A DNA stretch of 64,000 nt, taken from the NCBI GenBank assembly GCA_002005505.1, contig KV908681.1, positions 15,001 to 79,000 of the forward strand, given 5' to 3'. Below are positions 1-21,501 of the stretch, piece after piece (the first letter of the stretch is position 1; each line of letters starts with the position of its first letter). This stretch comes from Botryococcus braunii (lineage: Eukaryota > Chlorophyta > Trebouxiophyceae). Below the pieces are notes generated by a model, which had not been told where the DNA came from, did not search any database, and saw nothing but the letters and a program-made list of their open reading frames with translations. The position numbers and the translations under genes were made by a program.

Positions 1-833
1 TCGGCTTGGACATCTTGCGACAGAATTGCAGGCGGAAGCAGGCCTCGTAGATACAGCCGATCCCTCTCGACCTCACTGAAGGCCAAGCCTGCTCGAACAG
101 AATACGCTTGTGCCTTCACGACATCGACGAACCTCTCGAGCATTCATCACAAGCATCAGAAAGGGCAGACGAAGGCTGTGGAGCACATCTTTGGTATCGG
201 ACATGAGCAAATTTCAACTAGGCAGTGGTTTCGACGGGTCTATCACATACCTTTATTGTACTTCGGGTTTCGCATTAGGTCCACCCCGGAAATAACACTC
301 CTAACCCACGGAGTTGTTGGCCGGCCCTCGGCATCGTCATCACCTCGTCCTGGGATAAAAGGAGAAGGCAATCCGTAACTTCGGGTGAACTGTGTGAAGG
401 CTGGTGCAGGAGACTCCAGCAACTTGCGCCATTCCTTCCTGACCAATGCCCTCATTGTGTACTACAATCTTTCAAAACAAGCCTGAAGTAAATGTCTTTC
501 CTCAAGGTAAGACTTAATCTAGAGGTCCTAGTTACAGAATGGTCTGGTCAATTTATAAACGAAGGCCGACGCTCTTGGAGTGGGTCACGTAGCGATCTCT
601 GACACCGACTACGAGGGTTCTCCAGAAGCCAAACCTTAGCGGAACCCTATCGTGATTTCTTAAAATACATCAACTCTTACAGCTTAATGCAATACCGTTA
701 GTGCGAGCGGTCGTTCTTGTGTTTTGCACGCCCTGCGTACTCCTGTACCATATTCAAATTTTACCTTGAGGCTGTAGAAGTACTATCCTTATCCATGGCC
801 ACGTCGGACATTTAAGGAAAAGGAACGTGGTGA
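1..833. other. 5' flank without a recognised gene
   Basis: No reading frame here resembles a known family, and no tandem repeat or RNA gene was recognised. The last part probably belongs to the 5' end of the LINE that follows, but no boundary is visible. Confidence 0.3.
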
Positions 834-3800
834 CATGTGCGCTGTACTGCTGCCTGCAAAATTAATCAATCACATCTTGGCGAGTCGTTACAGAACCGAG
901 CTACTTGTCCTACTGCCGCTCCTGCTCCCACCTCCTCTCCAGCTGCGGGCCTGACCCCCTCTACCTCCTCTGGGGCTGCGGGTCCATCTCCTATGTGTGC
1001 TTAGGGATCTGTTGGCCAAGTCCCTCTCTCTATTCTTACTTGGAATGTCCGTGGATTATCCGAGTCTAAATATGAGCTCCATGACTATGATCGTTTCTTT
1101 CCTGCGTTCGATGCAGTTCTGTTGCAAGAGACACAACAGAAATACATTGACCCCAACCTTTTCAGGGGCTATCAGCTTTTTTGTTCTCCACCCGAGGTTT
1201 CTCCTGAAAAGAAAGGCTATGGTTTGCTTATTGCAGTTAAGGTTAGTTCATTATATAGTGCTCAGCTGTGGGCACACACGTCCTCCTCACTCTGGGTATC
1301 TTTGCGGTTCATGCATGGCACCCATCCCCCCGTCTACTTGGGCAATGTCTATATCCCCCCCTCTGGGTCTCCGTTACTTCAGCCTGTCCCTGTCGCCGCT
1401 CGTTACAATGAGCTCTATGGGGTTTTGTCATCCCTGGACGGTTGTGTCTTTGTGGGGGGTGACTTCAATGGACACATTGCATCTGTTTCCACATCTTCTT
1501 CGGCCGATTTAGGCCGCTTCTGTGGTCAAGATACTAGTGGCCGCCAACTTGTCAAATTGGCTGATCAGACTGCGTTAGTTATTTGTACAGGCTGTGTCTC
1601 AGGTGACTTGCATGCTCCTCCCACCTATAGGGCCACCGCCCGTACCTCTGCGACTAGGCCAGACCATATTTTGGTTTCCTCGTCTCTCCATGCCTGTATC
1701 CAGTCTGTTACGGTCGCCACTGAGTTGAAGGGTTCTGACCATTATAGTATCACCACCTCCTTTGCCTTACCCATGCGTTGTGCTGCTGTTTCTGACAGTT
1801 CGCATTTTGGGTTGCCCCTGCGACAAGTCCATTGGAAAGGGGGTTGTCGTGTAGATTATGTGCGTCACTTGGAGCTTGCTGCTCCCGCCTTGGGTCGTTG
1901 TGCTGACTTAGCGTTGGCTGGGCATGTGGAGCAAGCGCTACATACCTTATCCGGGGTTTTAGGCGATGCTGCTCACGCTGCAGACATGCGGCTGCATACT
2001 GTTCGGTTAGGTTCTCAGGCTAGGACTCGCCCCCATCAGCCGTTTTATGACCAGGAATGTGTTAGACTCAAGCGGGACTGGCGGCGGGCTGGTCGCCTCC
2101 ACGGGTTTTCTGCCCCCTTGGTACGTGGACTCGAGCGGCACTACCACTCTTATGTGCGATCCCGTAAACGGGCGTGGCTCATGTCCCAGTTAGAAGAGTG
2201 TGTTGCTCTCTTTCATACTTGCCCTCGTCAGTTTTGGCGGACCTTCCGTGGCCATCCCCCTTCTTTGCCCTTGCCCTTACATGACCATGAGGTTTGGAAC
2301 ACTTTCATGTCTGAGTTCACTCGGGGGGATATTGACACCCCGGACGAACCCCTTATGCCCTTGTCGGAAGTGGCATATCCGACCACCCTCGTACCCGACG
2401 TATCGCTTAACCACCCCTTCACCTTACAGGAAATGGAGGATGCTCTTAGTGCCTTGCACACAGGGAGGAGTGTTGGGTTTCAGGGCTTTCCCTCTGAATT
2501 TCTTCGATTTGCCCAACGCCCCCCGGACCCCCAAACTGGCCGACAGGACCCCCATATCCTGGCACCGATTCTGTTAACCATTGTCAATGCTATGTTTCAG
2601 GCGGGGACAATTCCACCTCATTTCAATGTGTCCCGGGTGGTCCCCGTGTTCAAACCAGGGGCAAAGGACGCTCTGGATCCGGCGAATTACCGCCCTCTTG
2701 CTGTCCCTGAACCCTTCATGCGGCTGTACGCCACCCTGTTGAACACTAGGCTTATTCGGCACGTGGAATCCAAGGGGTTGCGCTGTCAGGCCCAAACGGG
2801 GTTCCGCCCGGGCTTCTCCACATTGCATCAGCTTTTTGCGATCCAACACTTCATTGACCTTGCTACCAAAGATCACCCCTTATTCTTATGCTCTTTAGAT
2901 TTAAGTAAAGCCTATGATCGGGTTCCTCGCCCCCTTCTTTGGGAGGCCTTAACTCGGGTGGGGGTACCGGACCAATTCTTGGCTGCTGTTAAATCTTTAT
3001 ATGAAGATGCCCAAGTCACTTTATGTGTAGGGGGCACCTCTGGGGAGCTCCTGAAGCCTCAGGTCGGTATCCTCCAAGGGTCCCCTATAAGTCCTACTCT
3101 GTTTGGTCTTTATTCGGATGGTCTGATTCGTTATATTGAAGCTCGGTGTCAGGGTATGGGACCCGCCACCCGGGATGGTCGTTGTGTCCCTATTCAAGGT
3201 TATGCTGATGACTATACACTCCAGGCCAAGTCCCTGGAGGAGTTGCAGGCTCACCTTCTCCCCGCTGCTTCAGAGTGGTGCCAGTCCGCACGTATGCGGG
3301 TGCGTGTTCCTAAGTGCCATGCCATGGTCTTCCCCCCCTCGAAGGAGGCCCCCCCTCCCGTGCTGTATGAGGGTCAACCCCTGCCTCAGGTGACCCAGGC
3401 TCGTCATTTAGGTGTCATGCTTTCTACGGCTTCAGGCATTGGGGCCACCTTTGGCCATTTACGTGGCAAGATGTGGGGGGCCTGGTCTACTATTAGCACG
3501 CGTTATGGTAACCTCAAATGTGCCACCTCGATCGGTATTCTCTTGCGTCTCTTCTTAGCATGTGTGGTGCCTGCTTGCTCATATGGGTGTGAGGTTTGGG
3601 GTCTACGGGTGTTTTCCCCATCTTCCACTCGGCCCTCCGCTAAGGATTTAGAAAAGGATTTTCTTACTATGTTACGGATGATCCTTGGGGTTCGTCAAAC
3701 GGTCCGCACCGATGTGCTCCTTGCTGAGGTTGGCGTTTGGCCCCTTCATCATATCTGGTTCAAGCGTGTGGTCACCTTTTGGAACTCTCTGGTGGATCTC

Positions 3801-4640
3801 CCACCCGACCACTTGTATGCACGTATTCATAGGGACTCATGCTACTATGGCGTAACGCCTCGTTCCCCGTCCTGGGCGGGTTCTTTTATCGCTGCCCTTC
3901 GCCGCTTAGGTTACCCCTATGCGGCTGATTGTCAGCGCCCGCAGCCCGTTGATATGGATACCTTTTTAGCTCTCATTAGGCAGGCCAATACCCTCCCTGT
4001 GGCCTCTCTCCATGTCTCCCCTCGGTTGGCCCCTGCTGATCCCCAGCTATGTACTTATGTGCGGTGGTTTGCGCGCCCCACTAAGGCTCAGCGCTCCCGC
4101 CTCCTTTATCTGTCTCTTGATGTTGCCAAGGTCCGGCTCTTTCTCAGGTTTCGTCTTGGTGTTCATGGCCTCCCCATTGACATGGGCCGCAGACAACGTC
4201 TTCCGCGCCTTCAGCGCCTGTGTGATATGTGTGGCTCCTCTGTGGGTGATGAACATCACTTTGTCTTTCACTGTCCCGCTCTTACTGCGGTGCGGGACCG
4301 TTATCCCCACTTGTTTGTGGGTCCTTCTAGATCTCTTCGGCAGTTCATTTGGCACGCTGACTTGCGTGCGGTCGTCTCCTTTATCTCGGATGCATTCCAG
4401 GCTCGTGCTGATTTACGCCGGCTACGGTGACTTGGCCGCAGCCACGTCTGTGGCTGCCCCCCCCCCTAGCCCCCCTTCCTTCCCCTTTTCGTTTGCTCAG
4501 TTATGCCTTCGCTCTTCGCTTGGCCACTTCTTGTGGTCAGTTCTTCCTAGTTTTGGCTTGTGTGTGTGTTGTGGACATCTCATCATGCCCTCGTGGCTGG
4601 ACAGATGTAACTTCTTCTTCTCTTTACAAGAGTGGAGTAA
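834..4640 (+). mobile_element. LINE (APE-type non-LTR retrotransposon)
   Basis: The core is one long EN-RT frame (1005-4430). Ahead of it the same frame is open from 834 to a TAG at 1002-1004 and is rich in Pro, Ala, Ser and Thr. This could be the end of an ORF1 or an ORF2 leader cut by a stop; no convincing ATG is seen. The 3' untranslated part ends near 4625 in a TTCTTCTTCTCTTT stretch. A truncated relative at 59920-60420 shares the same 3' end, which fixes the approximate terminus. No target duplication could be identified. The 3' end faces the 3' end of the RLE-type element on the other strand. Confidence 0.8.
1005..4430 (+). CDS. LINE ORF2: AP endonuclease and reverse transcriptase
   Basis: The frame is open from the codon after a TAG to the stop at 4430, about 1,140 codons. 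The endonuclease part starts with a TWNVRG motif and a LLQETQ motif (the catalytic Asn and Glu of APE-type nucleases), followed by GGDFNGH and by GSDHY near its end. The reverse transcriptase part shows [38 protein letters not shown] and the catalytic GYADDYT. The C-terminus has a Cys-Cys-His-Cys cluster (CDMCGSS then EHHFVFHCP), as in many plant and algal LINEs. No frameshift or internal stop is seen, so this copy could still make a full enzyme. The start codon is unclear: the first ATG after the TAG lies deep inside the frame, so initiation may lie upstream of the TAG or use re-initiation. Family identity is firm; activity is inference. Confidence 0.85.
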   Translation, partial: GSVGQVPLSILTWNVRGLSESKYELHDYDRFFPAFDAVLLQETQQKYIDPNLFRGYQLFCSPPEVSPEKKGYGLLIAVKVSSLYSAQLWAHTSSSLWVSLRFMHGTHPPVYLGNVYIPPSGSPLLQPVPVAARYNELYGVLSSLDGCVFVGGDFNGHIASVSTSSSADLGRFCGQDTSGRQLVKLADQTALVICTGCVSGDLHAPPTYRATARTSATRPDHILVSSSLHACIQSVTVATELKGSDHYSITTSFALPMRCAAVSDSSHFGLPLRQVHWKGGCRVDYVRHLELAAPALGRCADLALAGHVEQALHTLSGVLGDAAHAADMRLHTVRLGSQARTRPHQPFYDQECVRLKRDWRRAGRLHGFSAPLVRGLERHYHSYVRSRKRAWLMSQLEECVALFHTCPRQFWRTFRGHPPSLPLPLHDHEVWNTFMSEFTRGDIDTPDEPLMPLSEVAYPTTLVPDVSLNHPFTLQEMEDALSALHTGRSVGFQGFPSEFLRFAQRPPDPQTGRQDPHILAPILLTIVNAMFQAGTIPPHFNVSRVVPVFKPGAKDALDPANYRPLAVPEPFMRLYATLLNTRLIRHVESKGLRCQAQTGFRPGFSTLHQLFAIQHFIDLATKDHPLFLCSLDLSKAYDRVPRPLLWEALTRVGVPDQFLAAVKSLYEDAQVTLCVGGTSGELLKPQVGILQGSPISPTLFGLYSDGLIRYIEARCQGMGPATRDGRCVPIQGYADDYTLQAKSLEELQAHLLPAASEWCQSARMRVRVPKCHAMVFPPSKEAPPPVLYEGQPLPQVTQARHLGVMLSTASGIGATFGHLRGKMWGAWSTISTRYGNLKCATSIGILLRLFLACVVPACSYGCEVWGLRVFSPSSTRPSAKDLEKDFLTMLRMILGVRQTVRTDVLLAEVGVWPLHHIWFKRVVTFWNSLVDLPPDHLYARIHRDSCYYGVTPRSPSWAGSFIAALRRLGYPYAADCQRPQPVDMDTFLALIRQANTLPVASLHVSPRLAPADPQLCTYVRWFARPTKAQRSRLLYLSLDVAKVRLFLRFRLGVHGLPIDMGRRQRLPRLQRLCDMCGSSVGDEHHFVFHCPALTAVRDRYPHLFVGPSRSLRQFIWHADLRAVVSFISDAFQARADLRRLR

Positions 4641-4693
4641 AAAAGACCAGCCCAATGTTCAGGGACCCAAACCCCAATGTTTCAAGCTATGAG

Positions 4694-7600
4694 TCACACC
4701 CGGCGAGCGGCCAGCTGGCGACCCACAGCCGCCGCAATGATGAAACTGACCCGACGAATGACAAAATATCCCTCCACATCTTCTTGAGCAATGATGGCTT
4801 GGTTCAAAAGCCCCTGGAGCCTCTGCAACAAGGCCAGCGCATCAGCATGCAACCCTCCAAATGTTTCAAAAGCGAAGGCTTGGAAAGCCACAGGCGGCTG
4901 CTGACGCGACAACAAGACAGCATAGCGGGTCTGCTTGTCTTGGGCAGCGCGCGCGGCGGCCCCACCCGGCACGAAGCGCAGCAAGTTGGCAACTGTGAGT
5001 GGGGAAGAGCCAACGATGTCGATATAAAGGTCACGCCCCTCCTCCCACGCATGGAGGCGGAGGTCTGCGCGACGGCGCTCCTGGCCAGGGACAGGGGTGG
5101 GAAAGGCGGGTTCCCGGGTGACCCGCTGACGAGCTGAGGTAAGGACAGCGTCCAGGCCGTTACGAACGGAGTAATGTCGGCCGACAATGGCAACATCCCC
5201 CCCTGAGGTGCAGTGGACCGCGTGGTCGCCCCAGACATCCAACTCCCTCAAGCAGCACGGGCATTGGGAGCCAGGGTGGAAAATGGGGATCAAGAGCTGG
5301 TATTGAAGGCGGCAGCGGAACGACTCTGGGGGCATGGTTTGCTGCAAATGGGGAACTGGGAGAGCCAGCAGCCAATCAGACGCTCCCGGCTGTGTAAGAG
5401 ATTGGAGCACAGCACGGTCGCGATCCGAGCGAGCAGGGCATCAAGAACCGCCTGGTATGCGCGGTGAGACAAGGGTTTGGACAGCCGGGCTTGCACTTTG
5501 CTGCGGACAAAATCCGGATCCTCGAAGAGCGCCGCATCGAAATCAGGAACAAGGGCGCAGTAGTCAGCCTTGGCAGCGAGGGCAGCGGGGACAAGAGGGG
5601 CAGTGGATGTCCCCAGAAGGCGGTCCTGGAGGGGGGCTGTCTGCGTGACGGAGGCGAGATAGGCACAAGGCAGAAGGGAAGTGGCCTTAGTGACCCCTAG
5701 ACCCCCTGGGCAATAGGCAAGCCAGCCAAGGTTTGCTGCAAAGGGCCAAAACCACCACCACCAGCTGTGACAATGGATTGGAGGACCTGGGTTTGGAGCA
5801 TATCAAAGGTCACCAAAGCTTGCGCAGCTGCAGCTGGCGGCATGGTCCGGGCTGTGAAAACCACCTTGCAGGTCCCAAGGCAACTGCGAAGCAAGAGAAG
5901 CTCGGCTTGGGGGTGGCGGAGAATCGGCAAACGCTGGAGCGAGGCTGCCACGGCATCAACGTGCGCCTGGGCTACGGAAGCCGCGTACTCGACTGACACG
6001 GTGACCGCTGCCCCAACACTATCAAACCAGCACGAGTTTCATTGACGAAGCCCAGAGGGAACCCATCCAAATGCTGAGGGTTCGGGCGCGGCGACCACAC
6101 ACAGCACTTGTGAGGGTTGAGGCTCAAGCCATATGCGGGGGCCCGGTCAACAACCAACTGGACTGCCTGCTGCGCTGCGGGCACGGGACCAACAAACGTG
6201 CCGTCATCCAGATACCACCCTTGGTGTACGTCGGGACACTCCCGATGAAGGTCAAGGAGGAGTGGCTGGACAGTGAGCGCAAAAAGCAGCGGAGAGAGGG
6301 GGTCCCCTTGCTGGACCCCTGTTGTGGAGTCCACGACATGGGGCCCAACATACTGATGGGCCGCGCAGCCGTACGTCGTCGCCACATACTGCCAGATGCT
6401 GGGGCAATGGAGGGCGACTTCCCCAAGCATGCGGTTGCGGTCGACCGTATTGAAAGCATTTTGGAAGTCCAAGCTGACAACGACGAGGTCGGGGGAATCT
6501 TGCTGGTGTGCCACCAAGCGGTTGAGGGCATGGACGAGGCCTTCTGCACCCCCTCGGACTCCAACCCCAACTTGGTGTGGCTGCAAATACTCACTGACAG
6601 CGGGCAAGACGGCTGCAACAGCTATCTTGGAAACCAGACGGCGCAGGGTGAGCCCCACTGCAATGGGCCGGATACCCCCATTGGGCTTTAAGAGAGGGGT
6701 GATGGGAGCGCTGGCCCAATAAGATCGCAAGGGAGGGGGAACATCCCCAGCTAAGGCCCGATTGACCACGCCAAGGAGGCTGTCCAGTAAGAGGTCTGAG
6801 CCACCTACAGAGAAGGCATGTTTTATATGTAATGGGGTCAAGCCGTCCCGCCCGCCAGCGGTACCAGGTGGGAAGGTTTTGAGGGCAGCCAAGACTTCCT
6901 CCACTTGGGCACGGTAAGGGGCCTGCGCAGGCGGGGCGCCAACGGGAAGCGGTCGGATAGGATGAAGCGCTGCCAATGTAGCACATGTGTCAGGCGTGGC
7001 TGGGGCGATGGTGGCAGGCTCCAACATCCGAACAGCCGCTGATAAATGGCCATCTGCAACCTTGCGCAAGACGCGAGCGGCAAGCGCCGCATCGTCTAAT
7101 GGGCGGGGTGGGGCAGTGGCTGCAGGCGCGGTGGCCAAGAGTTCATCAATTAGGCCATCAATATCCCCATCCAACCATGCGCGGGCCCGACGGCGGACGT
7201 GCTGCGCAACTCCCTCACCCCGAGGCCTGCGACGAGCTGACAGGACGCACATCGGAAGGATCAACAGCTCAACCCAGGCAGCCTCGGAGCCCGAGTCCGC
7301 AACAGCCTTGAGAGCGGACCGCAATGCTGCAGCCCAAGGTATCCATGCTGACCTAGGGACCCTGCGGTACGAATGGTGACCAAGGGTGAAAACGTGATGG
7401 ACAAGGGCAGGGGTCAGGGGATGGCGGCGGACACGGGCCGGGGGAGCAGAGGGCGGAGGATCAGCAACGGCGGCGGATGCACGCGGTCGTCCTCGGGGTT
7501 GCGAATGGAGGCGGCCCTGGGGCTCTGAAGTATCCTGCGGCGGCGGTGCAGGGCGGGGAAGGCCAGGAAGAAGGTTAACATCAGGGGGGACCAGGCCATC

Positions 7601-7897
7601 CTCCAGATTCCACAAGCGCTGGCAGGTGTCTGGGTTGGTTGCGCACGAAAGAACTCCCAGGGAATGGGTTTTGAAGCAAGTGGTGCACAACCAGCTGGAG
7701 GTAGCTCGCAAGATGGCTTCAAGCTTCCTGTACTCTGCTGGGGATCTGAGTTGCGACACCCAGTCATCCCGCCCAGCATCGCCGAGCTTGTGGAACCTCT
7801 GCAAGTGACGTAGGAGCCCAGCACCCGTAGTGATCTTACGAGACTTGCATGATGCCTTCCAAGGGCAGGTGGGGTCAAAGAGAGGAACGCTGGCCAT
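4694..7897 (-). pseudogene. RLE retrotransposon protein, three frameshifts
   Basis: The preferred start is the ATG at 7897, because the frame upstream only translates the 5' monomers. Residues near the N-terminus form a C-x5-C...H-x4-H finger (CPWKASC ... HLQRFH). The reverse transcriptase shows TAGGRDGLTP, SLDFQNAFNTV, GVQQGDPLSP and the catalytic WYLDDGTF. The C-terminal part holds CPCCLREL...HAVHC followed by RRADLRL and DLYIDIVG, which fit a CCHC finger and a PD-(D/E)XK-type nuclease. The frame shifts by one missing base near 6033, near 5704 (inside a G run) and near 5405. The three deletions sum to three, so the last part returns to the frame of the first. The copy is therefore not translatable as one protein. 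The similarity between frames across each break makes deletion the simplest reading. Confidence 0.75.
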
Positions 7898-7914
7898 GGC
7901 ATCACCAGCTGGGC

Positions 7915-8480
7915 AACCCAACCCCAAGACCGTTCTGGATGCTGGAAAGTGGTGAAGCCCCCAGTCCCTCTGAAAAACTGGCTGGGCTGAGGCGAAGCGG
8001 AGAAGGAAAGGGAAAACCAAGATGATGTGTGAAGAAACACAGGAGTAAGTGTTGTAAAACACTGGAATCTCCGTAAGTGCTGGATGCTGGGGAGGGGTGA
8101 AGCTGTGAGTCCCTGTGAACGACGGGCCGGCGGAGGCAAATCTGAGGGGCCAAAAAAGAAAAAGAAAAAACCAATACTGTGTGTTAAGAAACACAGGAAG
8201 TGGGGAAGAACACGGGAAATTCCGCAGATGCCAGACGCCAGAAAGTTACGAAGCTGCCAGTCCTGCGGAAAGACTGGCCGAGCTGGTGCAAATCTGAGGA
8301 AGAAAACAGGAAAACCAATACGATGTGGTATCAAACTGAGAATGAAGTGTTGAAAAACACTGGAAATTCCGCAAAGGCTGGACGCTGAAAGTGGCGAAGC
8401 TGCCAGCCCCGCTTAAAGACTGGCCAGGCGAAGGCAAATCTGAGAAAAAAAAGATAAAATCAATACTATGGGTGACGAAA
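7915..8480 (-). repeat. Tandem 5' monomers of the RLE element
   Basis: Read on the minus strand, about four diverged copies of a 120-150-base unit follow one another (about 8480-8350, 8345-8210, 8205-8045 and 8040-7915). Each contains a CAGATTTGCC or equivalent block, a GGCCAGTCTTT-like block, a GACTGGCAGCTTC-like block and CCAGTGTTTT(A/C)CAACACTT. The last monomer runs into the protein start. Confidence 0.7.
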
Positions 8481-8484
8481 CAAA

Positions 8485-8519
8485 TTCTTCTTCTTCTTCT
8501 TCTTCTTCTTCTTCTTCTT
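8485..8519. repeat. (TTC)n microsatellite
   Basis: About 11-12 perfect TTC units. It sits just outside the 5' end of the minus-strand RLE element and may mark its target or a 5' junction. Confidence 0.9.
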
Positions 8520-8732
8520 GTCGTCTTCAATGGCCTTGATGATTGCATCTCACCCTGACAATATACTCCAATTGACACGAGAGACTTGCTCACTAGTAAA
8601 TCAGCAAGCCTCGTCCCGTTCAAATGAGTGTAACGAGTACGTTAATAGCTAGGCAAGTCCTTCGGCACTACTGTTTAGCTTGTCCCCACAACACTGCTAT
8701 CCACTCTTGCTCTTTTTCTTGTCCCATTATGC

Positions 8733-12817
<4,085 letters not shown>

Positions 12818-12894
12818 TTTCGGGGTGGGTTGAGGCGAGGAACGAGGGAGGGAGGCCACCGGGGGGATAAGGGGAAGGGGGGACAGAGAGGGGA

Positions 12895-13090
<196 letters not shown>

Positions 13091-13364
13091 GGAGCGCGCG
13101 CGAATGCACTCACCTGCATGCTTGATTTTTGTCACATGGATGCGGTTGCCACTCTGGCCTTGTTGGCACATTTAGAATGTCTGTTGTCCCCGGGGTTTTC
13201 TTTTTAAGGACCCCGAAGGAGCGCCACTGCAGTCTCATTACTCATAAGTCGTGAGTCATGTCCAATGTCATGTTGACACATCTGCCTCTTAGGCTTCGGA
13301 GAAGGGTGTCAGGTCCTGAGCGGCGTCGTTGCCTCTGCTTCTGTGACATGACCAATATACTCGT

Positions 13365-13675
13365 GAGGTACAGATGGCCTGACGGAGGTATCCACCATGA
13401 GGTACAGATGGCCTGACGGAGGTATCCACTATGAGGCACAGATGGCCTGACGGAGGTATTCGCTATAGGGCACAGATCTGTACCCTATATATCTAGATGG
13501 CCCTTACGGAGGTACTCACTATGAGGTACAGATGGCCTTACGGAGGCAGATGGCCGTACGGAGGTATTCACTATGAGGAACAGATGGCGTTAAGGAGATA
13601 TGATTATAAGGTACAGATGGCCTTACGAAATTATTGATTATAGGAACAAGGGTCAGGTACAGATGGCCTTATCTG
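13365..13675. repeat. 34-base minisatellite
   Basis: About eight imperfect copies of a unit starting GAGGTACAGATGGCCT and continuing with ACGGAGGTATCCACTAT. The first copies begin at 13365, 13399 and 13433; later copies are truncated or diverged. Confidence 0.85.
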
Positions 13676-14004
13676 AAGATCTTCGTGGACAAGGCCAGTT
13701 CATGCCAGCATCCCAGCGGGGGGATCCTGCCTCAGCCCCAATCGGTCCCTGGGATTTGTACAATCCCACACATGTGAGGAGACTGGGAGAAATTGCAGTT
13801 GGTGAAATCTCATATGTACATTCCCCGGCGAACCCAGGGAACATCTGGGAGCGAACTGTGGCGACATTATGCGGAGTTGAAGACTTCTTTATTCCGAAAT
13901 ATTTATATCTACACTAATATTGAGGCACATCTTAACCGCAAACCATGTATCGTACATGTGGATACGTGGAATCCAGGGGCCATTGACAGACGTGAGGGTG
14001 AAAC

Positions 14005-14005
<1 letters not shown>

Positions 14006-14047
<42 letters not shown>
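14006..14047. repeat. Poly(T) tract of 42 bases
   Basis: Uninterrupted T run. It could be the A tail of a minus-strand retroposon, but no retroposon body was recognised beside it. Confidence 0.95.
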
Positions 14048-14049
<2 letters not shown>

Positions 14050-14128
14050 ATCATGACAACATGCATATCTCTCCTATAGAGACCATACGAAGTGGATGGA
14101 TATTATAATTTGGGTAGGTAGTCGATTG

Positions 14129-14278
14129 CTTAAACTCAGAACCTAGATTAATCCTATAACCTGGATCAATCCTTAATCTCAGAACCTAGATTAATCTTAT
14201 AACCTGGATTAATGCTTAAACTCAGAACCTAAATTAATCCTATAACCTGGATTAATGCTTAAACTCTGACCCTACATT
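14129..14278. repeat. Roughly 48-base tandem repeat
   Basis: Three and a half copies of a unit built from CTCAGAACCTAGATTAATC and CTATAACCTGGATTAATGC. Confidence 0.85.
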
Positions 14279-14526
14279 AGAATATTCTGTTGTCCAGCTT
14301 GCAAATGTGACGCAGCAGGCGCTCTGCATCAATGGTTGGCGCCTGTCCTCATTCATATCACGATGTTCCATGTTAAACCCCTTAGGGGTTGAGCTTGTTA
14401 GAAGCTCCGCAAAGCAGTTACTAAAGTGATGGCATACCTTTGCATATTCTATTAATAATTGCGGATGCTGTCAAAGTTAACTGTGAACGGTGTAGCTTGG
14501 AGCAAGCTGTCAAGGATCTAGCATAG

Positions 14527-14558
14527 CTATGCTGTGCTGTGCTGTGCTGTGCTGTGAT
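14527..14558. repeat. (TGTGC)n array
   Basis: Five to six pentamer units, TGTGC/GCTGT. Confidence 0.85.
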
Positions 14559-14759
14559 GGGGTATGCATTCAGCAGTACATGTACAGCACCGGCAGTTTG
14601 CAGTAGCAGCCTAAATGTAGGATCATCTTGGAGGCGATGTTTCCTCTTACGTACTCTATGAACCTGGCCCTCCTTTGTTGGGGATCAGCATTGAAGCTGG
14701 TTTCTTGCTGCATGGATGTTCCGTATGAGTCGTATAGTTTGATGCATAGTGAGGAACCC

Positions 14760-14787
14760 CACCCCCACCCCCACCCCTACCCCCAAC

Positions 14788-14856
<69 letters not shown>

Positions 14857-14898
14857 CACACACACACACACACGCATGCACGCACGCACGAACGCACG

Positions 14899-14974
<76 letters not shown>

Positions 14975-14992
14975 CACACGCATGCACACACT
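14760..14992. repeat. (CCCCAC)n and interrupted (CA)n array
   Basis: CCCCAC units lead into about 200 bases of CA with CGCA and CGAA interruptions. Confidence 0.95.
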
Positions 14993-15649
14993 CATCCTCT
15001 CAGCAAGATGCTTGTTTTTCAAGCAACAAGCTTCCACGGGCAGCTGCGGTCTCTTCTCCCAGCGAATGATCGCTGCACATAGAGAGTGACTGAGCCTTGG
15101 AGGCCTTGACTGAGGCCTTGCTTATCAAGAGTGACTGAGGCGTTGAAAACCACGGAAGCCCTTCACGGAAATCATTCTCAGGGAATCAGTCGGCGAGTTA
15201 CACAACCTACCACTTCCAGTGCTAGTCCTAGGGAATTGGACCCAGAATGATACAACGGTTGGTACTGCTATAACCTGGAATGTACTGAAGAATCTTCTTG
15301 GTGTGGAAAACGTGTCGTGAAGTGGCAAAATGACATCTCCTGCGAACCACTTCCAGGTGTCCAGCCAACAAAGGTGTGCCATGTGGAACACATGACGGCT
15401 TGGTGGGCGCAATCTTGTGCCGGCGACGATCCAATTGGCTAGAGACAATACGCCAGACTGGATCACATGGACACCAGTACAGTTACTAACGGGTCACGTG
15501 GTTCCGATGATACACCAATTCAACGGAAGGGAACGCCCGGGGGTCGTCGGCTGAACCTCATCGCTTTGCTCAGATGAGACGAAGGTTAGGGATTACTGCA
15601 ACAGTTGCCCCAAGGAAACCCACACACAGAGACGTCCATCGATTCCAAC

Positions 15650-21501
<5,852 letters not shown>

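Larger units (their letters stand above)
4650..8484 (-). mobile_element. RLE-type non-LTR retrotransposon, degenerate
   Basis: This minus-strand element reads from about 8480 to about 4650. It starts with tandem monomers (7915-8480), followed by a C2H2-like zinc finger, a reverse transcriptase and a C-terminal CCHC plus restriction-like endonuclease. There is no APE endonuclease, which separates it from the LINE beside it and places it with the RLE group (R2, CRE, NeSL and relatives). The clade cannot be decided by eye. Element ends are approximate. The 3' ends of the two elements meet around 4630-4690. Confidence 0.75.
13100..15649. other. Intergenic region with minisatellites
   Basis: This 2.5-kb stretch between two + strand genes holds a 34-base minisatellite, a 42-base T run, a 48-base repeat, a TGTGC array and a CA array (listed separately). 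No coding frame was recognised. The part from 15080 to 15649 should hold the promoter and leader of the glutamine synthetase gene, but no TATA box could be assigned. Confidence 0.5.

Noticed and set aside
6071..6691. A 206-codon + strand frame inside the RLE element
   Set aside because: It is the antisense shadow of the reverse transcriptase frame and shows no family motif.
14006..14047. Poly(A) tail of a minus-strand SINE or LINE
   Set aside because: No retroposon body or target duplication could be recognised beside the T run.
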